Shown here piece after piece: positions 1 through 12,009 of a stretch of 64,000 nucleotides of DNA (position 1 is its first letter; each line of letters starts with the position of its first letter). The notes under the pieces were generated by a model. The model ran no database searches. It was not told the origin of the DNA and saw only the letters and a program-made list of their open reading frames with translations. The translations under genes and the position numbers were made by a program. The stretch covers positions 68,755,416 through 68,819,415 of the forward strand of contig OX421966.1 of NCBI GenBank assembly GCA_949128115.1. The letters run 5' to 3'. The DNA comes from Anaspis maculata (Eukaryota; Arthropoda; Insecta; Coleoptera; Scraptiidae).

Positions 1-319
1 CAGACGTTCAACAAAGCACACAATTTTTTCAAATCATTCAATCATGTTTTATAATCAATTGAACAATGACCGCATTGTCGTGCCAGTTTGACCACATATG
101 CGACGCGTCACTAGTCATGTACCTCAACTTTGATAGCGCTCCGCAGCTAAGTAGACAAAGATACATACATGTCATCACGGCATTTTCTATAGATGATTTT
201 ATCCTCTACAAGCTAGTTTGTTTAGATTTTCCATATTTATTACGTTTATTTCAGTATTCAATGAGGAAGCTGGGAGTGCAAATCGCTATTTTCCAACATT
301 TTTTTATATTTCCTTAGAT
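1..319. other. No supported gene, left edge
   Basis: AT-rich sequence with one short open frame (66-317) that has no recognisable domain. I see no splice structure, repeat or inverted end that I can support here. Confidence 0.4.
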
Positions 320-1060
320 TTCCCGAGACGCTGTGGAATGAAACTTTGGTTTTTTAGATCCAGTTTTTCATCCTCTACATTGTTATAGTTTTTTCATCGA
401 GTCTAGGGTTTTTGTAAGTTTTCCAGAAGAACCACTTTATCAACAGGATTGTCACGCAACTTTGAACGTGGTTCACGGCTGAACTAGAAGTGATAATAAT
501 TGGCCTTGAAAATTTTCTAGTGAAGCATTCGATTCTCTACAACTTTGTCACACACAATTTTTTGATATCTCTTATCGTTCTCACAGCATCCAAGAAGGAA
601 GGTCACGCGGACAGTTTTTCCACTTCACTAGACCGGCGCGCAACTTTGACTGCGATAAACGGCTAAACTGAAGAGGTTAGACATATGCCCTCAGGGACTT
701 TTTTGTAGATTATTGAATTCCCTACAACTTTGTCTCTGACAGTTTTCGCACATCTCTCACCGTTCTCTCAGCGTTTCAAAAGAAAGATTGCGGCGCATGT
801 TTTTCCATCTTCTCCATTTTTTCCCCATGGTTCCCGGGATAACTGGAAATGAAACTTTGGTTTTTCTTATTCAGTTTTCCATTCTCTACATCTCCATATT
901 TTTTTCATTCTGCCCCTAATTTGTTCCAACTTTGGCCTAAAAATCGCTTCATTTTACTGGACTATGAGGTCTGTATGCCGAATTTCAAGTCGATCGGATC
1001 AACGTTGTGACTGTTATCGTCGTAGATTACAGACAGACAGACATCACTCCAAAAAATGTT
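320..1060. repeat. Diverged tandem repeat, about 160-185 bp unit, ending in a CAGA-rich motif
   Basis: Related blocks recur. The phrase 'ctacaactttgt' occurs near 537 and 721. The phrase 'gaaactttggttttt' occurs near 340 and 852. Each is followed by similar text about inhibition-like 'cgttctc.cagc' strings. The last part (about 960-1060) holds a 'cagacagacagacatcact' run. Similar CTGT or CAGA runs recur near 19920 and 23840, so this is probably one dispersed family. No coding potential is seen. Confidence 0.5.
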
Positions 1061-1196
1061 CTCAATCATCTTGGGGGACCTCAAAATGGATATAATTATC
1101 CGTCTTCATCTCGATTTTTTTTTTTAGCGCGTTCAATCACCTTTCCCTCCTCGTTGGGTGGTGAATCGGGGAAGTAAAAAAAAGGTTGCATTGTAA

Positions 1197-2637
1197 CTAT
1201 CTGATTTCTACATTCGCAGCATGTTTGTTTTTCACGTGCTTCATCAAACTTCTCTTTTGTCTGAATCGATATGCACAATGGTTGCACTGGAACCAGCTGA
1301 AGTCTCCGTCCGCAGTATGTTTATGAATCGTGTGCTCTTTCAAAGTTGACTTAAATTTGGTCCGGTGCGAGCACTGATTGCACTGGAACCAGTTGATTTC
1401 TTCATTCGCGGCATGTTTACTTATCACGTGCCTTTTCAAATCAAATTTTTGTTTAGCTCGGTGAGAACAATGATTGCACTGAAATCCGTTGATGTCATCC
1501 GCGGTATGTTTTCTTATCATGTGCTTCATCAAACTTTGCTTTCGTTTGGCTCGGTACGAACAATGGGCGCAATGGAACCACATGATTTCTTCGTTCGCAG
1601 CATGTTTCAACATGTGCTTTTTTAAATTTGTCTTCCATTTAGTTCGGTACGAACAATGATTGCAGAGGAACCAGCTGATCTCTTCATTGTCGATCTCTTC
1701 ATTCGCAGCATGTTTAATTTTCATGTGCCTTCTAAAGTGTGAGTTATGTTTGGATCGGTAGGAACAATAATTGCAATGGAACCAGTTGATGTCTTCATCC
1801 GCGGTATGTTTACTTATAATGTGCGTTTTCAAATCCGATTTTTGTTTAGATCGGTATGAACAATGGTTGCACTGGAACCAGTTGATGTCTTCATTCGCAG
1901 TATGTTTAGATGTCATGTGCATCCTCAAACCTGACGTTCGTTTAGTTCGGAACGAACAATGGTTGCAGTGTAACCAGTTGATATCTTCATTCGCAGTATG
2001 TTTAGACGTCATGTGCGTCCTCAAACCTGACTTCCGTTTAGTTCGGAACAAACAATAGTTGCAGTGTAACCATCTGATTTCTGCTTTTGAATCATGTGTC
2101 GACACGTTTGATCCCATTACTTTAACGTCTCTTATTGACCTTGCAGCGGCCCCATTCAATTCTGGCGATTCCATGTCTTCGACCTCTTCTGTAATTCTTT
2201 GTCGCTTCTCCGTCGGCGCCTTGCCACACCAGTCGTGATGTTTCACGAAAGCCAAACTCGAATCCGATTTGAATCTGCAGTACTCGCACGGATATCTTCC
2301 GATTTCTCCACAAAAAGCTCCATTTTCTTTGTTTCTGATGTCAGGATCGTGTGCTTGTTTGCAATGTTCGTACAATTCGAACTGAAAGTAACTTTCGTAG
2401 TCACACCAGATGCAAGGGAACTGTTCCAGCTCGAGAATGGCATGGTACAGTTCAGATGCATAAACATTTTTGTGAGTTCTCTGGACGTGGTGGTCGAGTT
2501 GAAACACGGATGCAGCCTGATGCGAACATTGAGAACAGATGTAGATGTCACTAATTTCGTATAGTTCTAACCTGAAATAGCACAGGAATGGATCTTGACA
2601 AAGTGTTCCCCGTATATTATTCAATAAAAACTTACAT
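1197..2637 (-). CDS. C2H2 zinc-finger protein, about 458 aa
   Basis: A predicted nuclear DNA-binding protein with 11-12 C2H2 fingers. Three divergent N-terminal units come first (starting ICSQC, FPCIWC and YPCEYC). A linker containing the basic stretch EKRQR follows, then nine closely related tandem fingers of the form W-F-x-C-N-x-C-S-Y-R...H-x3-4-KH, joined by linkers like TANEDIN or AANEEIN. The long open frame runs to 2651, but its first 27 residues look intronic. A GTAAGT donor at 2635 and a TTTCAG acceptor at 2572 remove 64 bp and join AAAAT to G, making an ATG across the splice (M-LELYEISD). The stop codon TAG is at 1197-1199. The near-identical fingers suggest recent internal duplication. 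Targets are unknown and no orthologue is recognised. Family assignment is firm; the start is inferred. Confidence 0.85.
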
Positions 2638-3318
2638 TTTGCGATAATCAAGTGCTACCGGTATAAATAACAAATCGGAAAGTGATTTCAGTGACCGAGG
2701 AACAATACGCCTGTTTACATGAATGCTGATGAAGGCATAATATAATGAAAGCAAGCTAGCCATAGAAGCATAGAAGTGGAACATCTAATGCATCATGGGG
2801 AAAAACAGAGAGCATAGAGCGGCATCTGCTGTAGATTGGACGAGGATGAAAACACTAGCGCCAGCGGCGGGTGTAGGGGCAACTAAATACCAAAAGGCGG
2901 GACTTTTAAACGGGTTGCTTGCCACTTGCATCCACTTCAAATTTTGCTCGTGTAATTTCAATTTGTAAATTTCATTTCTTTGTTTTCAAATCATTGCTAC
3001 ATATCGCAGAAGTTACTTAAATTTTTTTTTTAATCTCTACTGTAATAGCGATTAGTGGTACAATTGCGGACTTTTTAAAGTGGACGACAGTTGACAGATT
3101 CTCCAGGATTCTGGCCTGAACGTCGCATGACAGCACGCCAACTCGTTGACATTGTCGTCCACTTTATTTTGGCCGCAACCGTACCTAATGTCTTATTGAA
3201 AAACGAAGAAATAATGCTTCTGCGATGCAACATCGATTTTTTGAAACGAAAAAGTGGAATTCTCAAAAAGAAGATGCATGGAAACAGTACACTGTTACTT
3301 AAAACAAACATACATAAA

Positions 3319-3357
<39 letters not shown>

Positions 3358-4129
3358 CTATTTTTCAGCAAAATTTATCTCAAATCATAGGTAGGCACAT
3401 CTACTTATGTAGTGAGAACAAAGTAAATAACCGCTTTTAATTTTCTGGGCTATCAGTAACAAGATTTACTCACTTCACTAGGAAATCCTTTTGATCAACT
3501 TATAGCTGAGACATCAACGGCACTTTCATTTAGTTTATTTTCGTGGCCTAGCTTCTTCAACAGGTCTGGAAATGCTAGCTGGTTCTTCGACAGGTGTGGA
3601 AGTGCTGGCCAATTCTTCTACGGGCTTGATCATATCCGCAGCGACAACTTGAGGATAATTATCTCCACCACCATGCTCCACTATTAACATAAACATTAAC
3701 AAATTGTAACACACTTTTGCCAAATCAATTTGAATAATCAAATTATGGAATTAGTTTGGGGGCATAGGGTCAAAAAAGGCTTGGGAGAGGCTTATAGAGA
3801 TAATATGTCCTTATCGACTCCTGGGCGATCAAGGACCATGAAAAACTATGGTGGAATATGGAATATTGACATTTGCTGCAGGCAAATATTATGGAGGCGC
3901 CAAAATGGGCTTCATCTGGTAATAAGAAATTGGGTGTAGCTCGTTTGTTTTTCAACGGATTTCAACATCTAGAACGTCATTTTGTAGACAAAAAAATTCT
4001 CTTCTTATTTCATAGCTAAATTTACAAACGTCATCTCGGGAAACTGTCAAAATTGTCTTGTAAGATATGCTAAATTTCGGCCTTTTTCGAAGGTTATCTG
4101 ATATCTTCGAAACTTGGCAGTATTATAGA
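2638..4129. other. Intergenic region; A29 run at 3324-3352
   Basis: No gene is supported. An uninterrupted run of 29 A residues at 3324-3352 could be the tail of a retroposed sequence lying to its left, but I recognise no SINE or processed gene there. The open frames crossing it are low-complexity lysine or phenylalanine runs. Confidence 0.4.
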
Positions 4130-4268
4130 TACAGTTACCGACACAAGTCGGCTTGTGTCGACACAAATCGACACAAATGCGTTCCATTTGATTCGTGCTG
4201 GCTGTGTACAAGCTAACACAGGATGACACAAACCGACACAAAGTGCTTTAAATGGAAAGCGCCCAGTG
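4130..4268. mobile_element. MITE-like repeat rich in 'gtgtcgacacaa' (copy 1)
   Basis: The block is made of repeated 'cgacacaa' and 'gtgtcg' words and ends in 'ggaaagcgcccag'. Two further copies lie at 4912-5058 and 12803-12950. Full copies have inverted ends of the form TGGGCGTTTTCCATTTA. No coding capacity is present, so this is a non-autonomous element of unassigned superfamily. Confidence 0.55.
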
Positions 4269-4911
4269 AGTGACATGTAGTTTGGAAGTTGACCAAATGA
4301 GGGCGCCACCAGCATCGTTGTGAATTTAAAATTAGACAGACTGATGTCGAGCTCGTTGCGTTTTTCTGTATACCGACCGACAGTTGAAAACTTCACTCCA
4401 TTTTTTCATACTTCACCTTTTTTCTATTGCGGGTTTTAAAGACAAATATGGTATAGGTACCTACAAGTTAACGTTAATGAACTTGAGTTAACGGAAGATG
4501 AATGTAACGGGAGTTACTTAGCTCTCTAGTTGCTCACTTCGAGTTTAACTTATTTAAACTTGGTTTGGTTGTCATAGGTTTAATTGTTGATGCAACAATT
4601 ATTTCCACAGTAACTAAACTGGGTTTGAAGTTGAACTCGATGTGAGCAACTGGCCCTTAGGCCTTAGTCCGTTAATGATTTCTCATGTTGACTTAAAAGT
4701 TAACTTTGTGAATAAACGACTAACGGATGACCAAAATGACCGTTTCGAATTGTGAAGAAATTTAAAATTTGGAGGTTTTTCTGGAGATATTTGATTTTGT
4801 TTTATCTAGAGGTTTCTAGAGATATTTCAGATGCCATCTGGAGGATATCTTATTCAGGTGTTGGCAACACTGGGTAGCGCTAGCGCACCGTATGGCTCTG
4901 GTACCGCAATC

Positions 4912-5058
4912 AGAATGGGTGATTTCCATTTAAAACATTTGTGTCGGTTTGTGTCAGTTTGTGTCGATGAAACAAAGAAACACAGATCAAATGGAACGCG
5001 TTTGTGTCGGTTTGTGTCGGCACAAGTCGACTTGTGTCGCTAAATGGAAAATGCCCAA
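4912..5058. mobile_element. MITE-like repeat rich in 'gtgtcgacacaa' (copy 2)
   Basis: It starts 'tgggtgatttccattta' and ends 'taaatggaaaatgccca', so the ends are imperfect inverted repeats. The interior repeats 'tttgtgtcgg'. It is the same family as 4130-4268 and 12803-12950, in the opposite orientation to the first. Confidence 0.6.
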
Positions 5059-5126
5059 TACGAAATACAGGTCCATGGTCCTATTAGGCATTTCCACATG
5101 ACGTCACGAGCTCGTCAGTGTTGCCA

Positions 5127-7690
5127 AACTAAACTGCTTGACAATTGAACTGCAACACCTAAAAATTAGGTGCGTTTTCAAATTGAGATAGCTCAAAAAA
5201 TATTTTACGGATTCCAAAAATTCAGGCATGTGAGGAAAGGTCATTCCTTTGACTATCGAGTGCTGGTATTGATGATAAGTTTGATTGCACAATTTGTCAT
5301 ATACAAGGTGCCAACGGAGAACGTGCAGATATGGGCAATCTTTCACCTTGTGCAACTTTCGAAAAAAAAAACCGAGATTTTTTCTATCGCCTGCTTTTGA
5401 AAAGTTGAACTATTATGCCGAAACGGTTTTGGAATTTCTACCCTAACTTTTTTTTTCAAAAAATTGTGCTCAATTTTTTGAAATATGCACTTTCTGATTG
5501 AGAAACAGAAATAGAGACATTGTTTGTTTTCAAACGGCGTCCATATTGAATTTGCTTACGAAGATTTTCATTTGAGCCTCCACATCCCCTAGAAACTACC
5601 CCTTTTGGGACCCCATCTCACAACAAGATATGCAATGCTTCATTTAAAAGGCATAAGGAAATTACTCATCAATAATTGGATTGGAATAAGGATACTGCGA
5701 TGACCCCACACGTACAGCTCCCTAAAAACCACCCCTTGACTTCAAGGGACAGGGTTGGTAGGATAAGACATGCAATATGTAGATAAAAATTCTAAAAAAC
5801 TTCTTTTTCAACTGTTCCACTAAAAAAGTGATGCTACACGATGACCCTCTGCGTAGGTCATCCTAACAGTAGCTACCCTCTCGGAAAAGAACTACCTTTT
5901 AAAAATCCAGTACTTCCGCAATACCTCATTTGTTGGAATTTTTTCAAAATATGTGCAATAGTTTGCCGCTACGATGATTTCATTCACATATCTACCCGAA
6001 ACTACCCCTTCAACTACCCCTTCAATATCGCATAGCCTTTACCTTGATGCGTGTAAGGTCATCGCGAAATCATTTTGAACTTATTCAATCGCACCTTCTC
6101 TGAGCTTCCAAATGAGGTTTGCATAAGTTTAACTAAAGGGGCGATTTCTAGGGGTAGTTTCAGGAAAGGTTTTGTACTATCATCGTAGAAAACATCATCA
6201 TTTCAATGAAACGGTTAGTAGACAAAAGTTCTTCCAACTCGTAAATAACGCATCAAGGTAGAGACTATGCGATATTAAAGGGGTAGTTGAAGGGGTAGTT
6301 TCGGGTAGATATGTGAATGAAATCATCGTAGCGGCAAACTATTGCGACAGATTTTAAAAAAATCCTAACTAATGAGTAGAGAGCGGATTTATAATTTTTT
6401 ACATGTTCTATTCACTAAGTTGGATGCAACTGTCGACTTGCAGCTTGACGTTTCCATCTATAAGGAACCTGAATACCAAGTTTTATTTCGCATATAATTT
6501 ATTATTTTGACTTTTTACCGCATACAAATTGATAGTCCATATAATCGCATACAGCCGCATATTTAGTCCATATTTTTGCACATAACTGAATATTTGTCAC
6601 TATTTTGGTCATTTTATCTAGATGTGTGGAAAAATCACGATATTTTGATTTGAAAGAAAAAATAATTCAAAATTTTCGAAGAAATTTTTTTTTACTTTGA
6701 TGGTCAAAGTTGATTGGAAGGTTGGTTTTACATGTGAATGTTATATTTTTCACTATTCTTGCAGCTTATATCACATATTTACTCGCATATATTGCTCTAT
6801 TTGAACATTTTTACCGCATATTTTGATACTTTTTAAGCGCATATAAACTGCATATTTTGGACTTTTTTACCGCACATAAATCCGCTCTCTACTAATGAGG
6901 TATTGCGGAAGTACTGGTTTTTTAAAGGGTAGTTCTTTTTCGAGAGGGTAGCTACTGTTGGGATGACCTACGTAAAGGGTCATCGTGTAGCATCACTTTG
7001 TTAGTGGAACAGTTAAAGACGTTTTTTGGAATTTTCATGCATTGCATGTCTTATCATACCAACCCCGTCCCTTGAAGTCAAGGGGTGGTTTTTGGGGAGC
7101 TGTACGTGTGGGGTCATCGTAGTATACTTATTTCAATCCAACTATTGATGAGTACTTTTCTTAGGCCTTTTGAATGAAGCATTGCATATCTTGTTGTGAG
7201 ACGGTGTCCCAAAAGGGGTAGTTTCTGGGGGATGTGGAGGCTCCAATGAAAATCTTCGTAAATAAATTCAATATGGACGCCGTTTGAAAGCAAACAATGC
7301 CTCTATTTCTTTTTTTTAATCAAAAAGCGCATATTTCAGAAAATTGAGCACAATTTTTTGAAAAAAAAAGTTAGGGTCAAAATTTCAAAACCATTTCGGC
7401 ATAATGATTCAACCTTTCAAAAGCACGCGATAGAAAAAATCTCGGACTTTTTTTTCGAAAGTTGCACAAGGTGAAAGATTGCCCATATCTGCACGCTCTC
7501 CGTTGGCACCCTGTATATGACAAATTGTGCAATCAAACTTATCATCAATACCAGCACTCGATAGTCAAAGAAATGATCTTTCCTCACATGCCTGAATTTG
7601 TGGAATCCGTCAGATATTTTTTGGGCTATCTCAATTTGAAAACGCACCTAATTTTTAGGTGTTGCAGTTCAATTGTCAAGTAGTTTAGTT
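5127..7690. mobile_element. Large foldback (palindromic) element, 2.56 kb
   Basis: The left arm begins 'aactaaactgcttgacaatt' at 5127 and its inverted copy ends at 7690. The arms match along about 930 bp (5127-6055 against 6250-6368 plus 6894-7690), with a loop near 6056-6249. The right arm is interrupted by a later 515-bp insertion (6377-6891). Mirror-image open frames in both arms only reflect this symmetry. No transposase is visible. A transcript would fold into a very long hairpin. Confidence 0.8.
6377..6891. mobile_element. Non-autonomous hAT-like element nested in a foldback arm
   Basis: The terminal inverted repeats are TAGAGAGCGGATTTA at both ends. Direct flanks are CTAATGAG at 6369-6376 and 6892-6899, a perfect 8-bp target-site duplication as made by hAT transposases. 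The uninterrupted opposite arm shows the empty-site sequence, confirming insertion. The interior repeats 'cgcatat' and 'ccgcata' words many times, like subterminal transposase sites. No open frame is present. Confidence 0.85.
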
Positions 7691-8763
7691 GAATTTATAA
7701 CGTCAAAAAAGTGTTAGGGAACAACCCGCGTTGTTATGATTGTGAAAAAAGTACTTTTTTGAGATTTTGGATACAGTAGGAAGCAAGTTTGAGCGTGATA
7801 ATTGTTCACGAAACTCTGGCGCTTCGATAAATACTGATAGTTGGAGATGTGCTGCCCCAAATAGCTCAATAAACAAGAAAGTTTGGTGGAGTGCTTAAAT
7901 CATTTTCGTCGAAAAAAAAAGAAATCCGTGGCTTTTTCGCAAAACTAGATTCCTGGAAGAAAAGAGCATCTCAGGAAGTATCTCAAAGTGCCAAGAAATG
8001 CGACTTAAAGACATCTGGGAAGGAGAAAATATGCCAGTTTATATGCCTGCCGATAAGGTAAAAAGCTGACTAAATTGTTAGAATACAGAATAAATGTGAG
8101 ATGATTTACAAATTATCCAATACTAAGCGCCCTTCTGATTTCAGAAAGTATGGCTGTGGCAAAAACTGTGACCTGTGGCGATCGTGAAATGGGAAAATCC
8201 AGCGACCAAGGAATTTCTAAGTTGACCACAATGTTACCTCAAATCCTGCTTACAAGAAGAAATTTCAGGATTTTTCAAGCAATGTGTCTTGCCGCGATGA
8301 AGCCATCAACTGAAAATTCAAGATTGTCAAGTCAGGTGTACGATTTGGTCAACAGTAGATGAAGATACTCGGAGCCGATCCCATCTGGTTCACATGTGCT
8401 TATATCACAGCAAATATTACAACTACAGTGAAGTAGAAAATGGAAACTATTGTCAATTCAAACATCTAGGCTTGTGAAAGCAATGGAGAAAGCATGACCA
8501 GAGATGTAGAGGGCTCAATGAACGTGAACGTTGGGTTGGAGTTTGGAGTGGTTGAATCTTTTTTTTGAGGAAAAAATGAGAAATTCATGGTTTTCTCGAA
8601 ACGCTGGGGCTCGTGGAAGTACGAGGAATCACAGAATGTATCCCAAAGCGCCAAGAAATGGAAAGGAGGAAGGAAGGAAGGAATACACTTGAAGAAATAT
8701 ACGGAGGTTGTACCGATAACGCGATAACAATTAGGATGGGTAACTAAATTGCTGTAATACAGT

Positions 8764-10344
8764 CAGGGCCGATTCTGAGTGGTGTGCTGGGTGTGCCCCT
8801 GCACAGGGGCGGCCAAAATTCAAGGGCGGCGAAAAGTCGCCAATTTTTTCTAACGAAAAATTGAGTGTCGAAAAAGGAACTGATGTTATGATTTTCGAGA
8901 CCGACGGCAGCCGCCCTGCGTAAATTGTGATTTTTTAGTACCTACCGAAAAAATACAACAGGTTGTCAAGAATGGAGGCGAGGCGGCCGCCCTGCGTCAA
9001 CTATTATGGATATCAGACTTCTTTCTCAGATAAGTATCTGAGGAAGGGCAAGAATTTTCATCTCTTGGTAACATTTCGGATAGTCTGTTTGAAATCGGAT
9101 CGGCGTGAAAAAATGCGGTGTAGTACAAAAAAAAATTCACAACTTTCAAAAAAACCGCACTACGATCAAAATTCGAAAACCGTTTAGAGATATTGATATG
9201 TGCTTTTCAGAACTGCACTCAGAGAAAATCCGGGATCTTTTTCACAGAAGCGGGGCATTGAATATTGTGGACCGGTTTTGCACTTCTTCTGTTTTCAACG
9301 TGTATAGCTCACTCAACGTCGTTGAACCTCTGTACCATCCAAGTATCTTACAGCCAAAAGAACACGCTATCCAGCATGACCACGATTTTCAAAATCGATC
9401 CATTTTTACCTGAGATATTTACATTTGAAGTAAGGCAAAATTTTCCAGTGAATCAGTTCAATTGTTGCCCATTTTATTTGAACAGCTTTATCTGATTCCA
9501 TCCAACTACAAAATCAATATGCTTACCTATGAATTGGTATAAAGGTGCGTTCAGTCAGCTTATTTAGCCGCAAGTTTTAGTTTTAGTCGTAAGCGCAGCG
9601 ATGCTCATTGGCTGTCACGAACCAGCCTCCTCAGATCAGCCAATAAGCGATGCTGCGCTTACGACTAAAATTGAAACTTGCGGCTAAATAAGCTGACTGA
9701 ACGCACCTTAAGTGCCTAAAAACTCATCTATAGGTCACGGGAACATAACTGTCACCTTGGCACCCGCTATGGCAACGTTGCAAGTATGCCTGACGTGGCA
9801 ACTCCGCAATGCGCATTCTTTTCGTCGTTGAATTGACATGAAACGCTCGCGCAAGCGCAGACAGGGTGCCAAGGTACCGCGACTCGTTTGTTTTTAACAT
9901 TTCTCAGACAAATCTTGAGTTTAGCACAATTATTTTTTTGATAAAGTGGCAATTGTTCAATAAATCATCTATATAATTTATTACAACTCAAGAAAACGGT
10001 ATTCACAAGCACTAGTGACAATAACATTATACCATATACCCATCTTTAGCACGCGATTTTTGCTCCCGCGACCTATAGGGTGTGCCGAGGGATATGTTGA
10101 AGTGAGGTGGCCATGGACGCACCTTGATCCTCAGCGGAAAATAGATCATAATTGTTCATAATTTTGTTTAAAATGAGGGGGGCTTTGGTGGCGGTTTTAG
10201 GCCCGCAAAAGTGAAAAAAATCGCCTGCGGTGCAATTTCTAAGGAGCCCAGACGCCCCCGCTAGAAAATTGCTGCGGGGTTACAGCTGGCGGGCGGCCAA
10301 ATATTTTTCGCACAAGGGCGGCCGACGAGCCAGAATCGGCCCTG
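8764..10344. mobile_element. hAT-like non-autonomous element, 1.58 kb
   Basis: Both ends carry the inverted repeat CAGGGCCGATTCTG (14 bp, perfect), typical of hAT termini starting CAGGG. GC-rich 'ggggcggcc' and 'gggcggccaaa' words lie just inside each end. The expected 8-bp duplication is not clean (AATACAGT on the left, AATAGGTA then CAGT on the right). A Harbinger-type MITE (9543-9708) is nested inside. No transposase reading frame is seen. Confidence 0.65.
9543..9708. mobile_element. PIF-Harbinger-type MITE, 166 bp
   Basis: The inverted ends start AGGTGCGTTCAGTCAGCTTA and match over more than 35 bp. It is flanked on both sides by TAA (9540-9542 and 9709-9711), the 3-bp TWA duplication of PIF-Harbinger. 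The arms are long enough that most of the element forms a hairpin. Confidence 0.8.
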
Positions 10345-10730
10345 AATAGGTACAGTTATGATGTTTGCACAAAATTATCTGTTGCTAAGCCTATCTAGTT
10401 TCAGGAAGTACCTGTGTCAAGAATTGTGGCCTTCGGCAATCTAAAAATGGGAAAATCTACGGACTGAGGAATTGCTACGTCGACCACAATTTGGAGCCTA
10501 GAATCCTCAATAGAACAATAAATATTTGTATTTTTAAGAAATGTGTCTTGACACAATCAAGTTGTAGTTGAAAATTCAATATCGTTAAATCAGGTGTAAA
10601 ATTTCTGTCAAGGAGGGCTCCGGTGATCGAATACATCTTCGGTGGCCGAACAGCTGTTCGAGTTAAACTTTCATGTTTTGCCTCTGTCCATATTCTACAA
10701 CCGAAGTGAAGACATTCCTGCACTTTGAAA

Positions 10731-11304
10731 ATATAAAATATAAACAAAAACTATTGTTTGTTTCTTTAATCCAGCAGTAGAAGCTGGGCCTCAAGTATTT
10801 GGGTGATTGGGAAGCACAAACCGAAGAGGTACACACCTAGCCCCGCACAAGGCATATCACTCCAGCAATGCCACGAACGTAAACCCCAGGTGAGGTTTGG
10901 TGGCAAAGTTCATGCCCAATTTTGTCGGAAAATATGAACTTTTACCACTACCCTGTGCAGTTAACCTAACATGTTTGGCTTGCTTTTTCACAAAAAAAAC
11001 ACACTTTTCCACGAGAACTTATTTTGCAGGCGCATTGAGGACATTGCTTTGAACTTGATACAAAAGTTTCAAACTCAAACTCAAAAAGGTAGCCGAGGAA
11101 AAAAATGCAGAAACTGGAACTCCATAAGCGCCCTGTAGTTCGGTTGTTCCCAAACATTATTTGGTTCAAATTTGGCGGGCAATTCTGGACAGTTGGCAAC
11201 ACTGCTGTGACGTCAATGGAAATGCCTAATTGAGGTCTCCAATTTTCCGTTGTCTCTCTTTACTGTGACGTCATGCGTATAAGAGACGGTTAATCGAGGT
11301 CATT
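10731..11304. other. No supported gene
   Basis: There are short frames only and I recognise nothing coding. The run 'ttggcaacactgctgtgacgtcaatggaaatgcc' near 11192 resembles text near 5095-5125 inverted, so this is probably repeat debris. Confidence 0.35.
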
Positions 11305-11501
11305 GGGCGCTTCCCAATAAGGCGTATAAGGACACAATTCGACACATATGGACACAATTTGACACAGCTAGCGTTCCAATAGCAGTAATAGCACCACATG
11401 TCGACACAATCGAAACATTGTCGAGGCTGAGTTTAGAATTGAGCTGGCAAGTGCATTTTGAAATTGTGTATCCGTCTTGTCGCAGTTATTGGAAAGCGCC
11501 C
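11305..11501. mobile_element. MITE-like repeat with GGGCGCTT ends
   Basis: The left end reads 'TTGGGCGCTTCCCAATAA' and the right end is 'ttattggaaagcgccct', an imperfect inverted pair. The interior repeats 'gacacaatt.gacaca', linking it to the family at 4130, 4912 and 12803. No coding capacity. Confidence 0.55.
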
Positions 11502-11681
11502 TATGTTTCTTGAGATATGACATTTCGTTTCTGACAATGGGAAATTTTTCGAATCTGACAAGCGCTCTGTCGTGTATTTATTTGATTTCAGCATGGATTT
11601 CATGATTTCACTTGTTCTTACCCTCGTTCTTACCAATAAGTGTGTTATATGTAGTGGAAAACTGAGAAGATACTTACAGAA

Positions 11682-11864
11682 ATGGTTCAAGGGTGTTGTG
11701 TCGCTCTATGCGAGTGCGATAATAAGACGAATACACCCGGCATGCACCGGTTCACGAAAGACCCAAACTTGATGGAAGTGTGGCTGCACCAGCACCAGCA
11801 AGGATCACGCTGCACCAGACACGTGCATCTTACTACGAAAAAACTCTATTACTTCGTCCATTAA
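11682..11864 (+). pseudogene. THAP-domain fragment
   Basis: The frame starting MVQGCCVALCEC matches the start of a THAP zinc finger: C-x2-4-C, then MHRFTKDPNLMEVWL in place of the family's FHRFPxD...W segment. The later CxxH pair and AVPTF-like end of a normal 80-90-residue THAP domain are not evident before the stop at 11862-11864. THAP domains are sequence-specific DNA-binding modules found in host factors and P-type transposases. This looks like a fragment. A spliced gene continuing elsewhere cannot be excluded. Confidence 0.5.
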
Positions 11865-12009
11865 AAACTCCCTTATGGGCTCTAGTGACTTTCCCCACAT
11901 GATAAGTCAGAAACGAAACGTCCAAACGTCATAAACGTCAAAACGTCAAAGGTGACCTCGAAAAACCATGTATTCTCTATCTCCTAAAATTGGAAAGGTC
12001 AATTGCTCC

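Larger units (their letters stand above)
7780..10730. repeat. Diverged direct duplication of about 650 bp, second copy split by an insertion
   Basis: Phrases such as 'agtgccaagaaatg' (7988) and 'agcgccaagaaatg' (8648) recur in order. So do 'cagaaagtatggctgtg' (8143) and 'caggaagtacctgtgtc' (10403), and 'aatgggaaaatc' (8188) and 'aatgggaaaatc' (10446). The sequence is therefore two copies of one unit, the second carrying the 8764-10344 insertion. Short open frames exist but none is recognised. Confidence 0.55.

Noticed and set aside
1365..2058. Plus-strand frames opposite the zinc-finger gene
   Set aside because: Shadow frames of the tandem zinc fingers; they share the same period and have no domain of their own.
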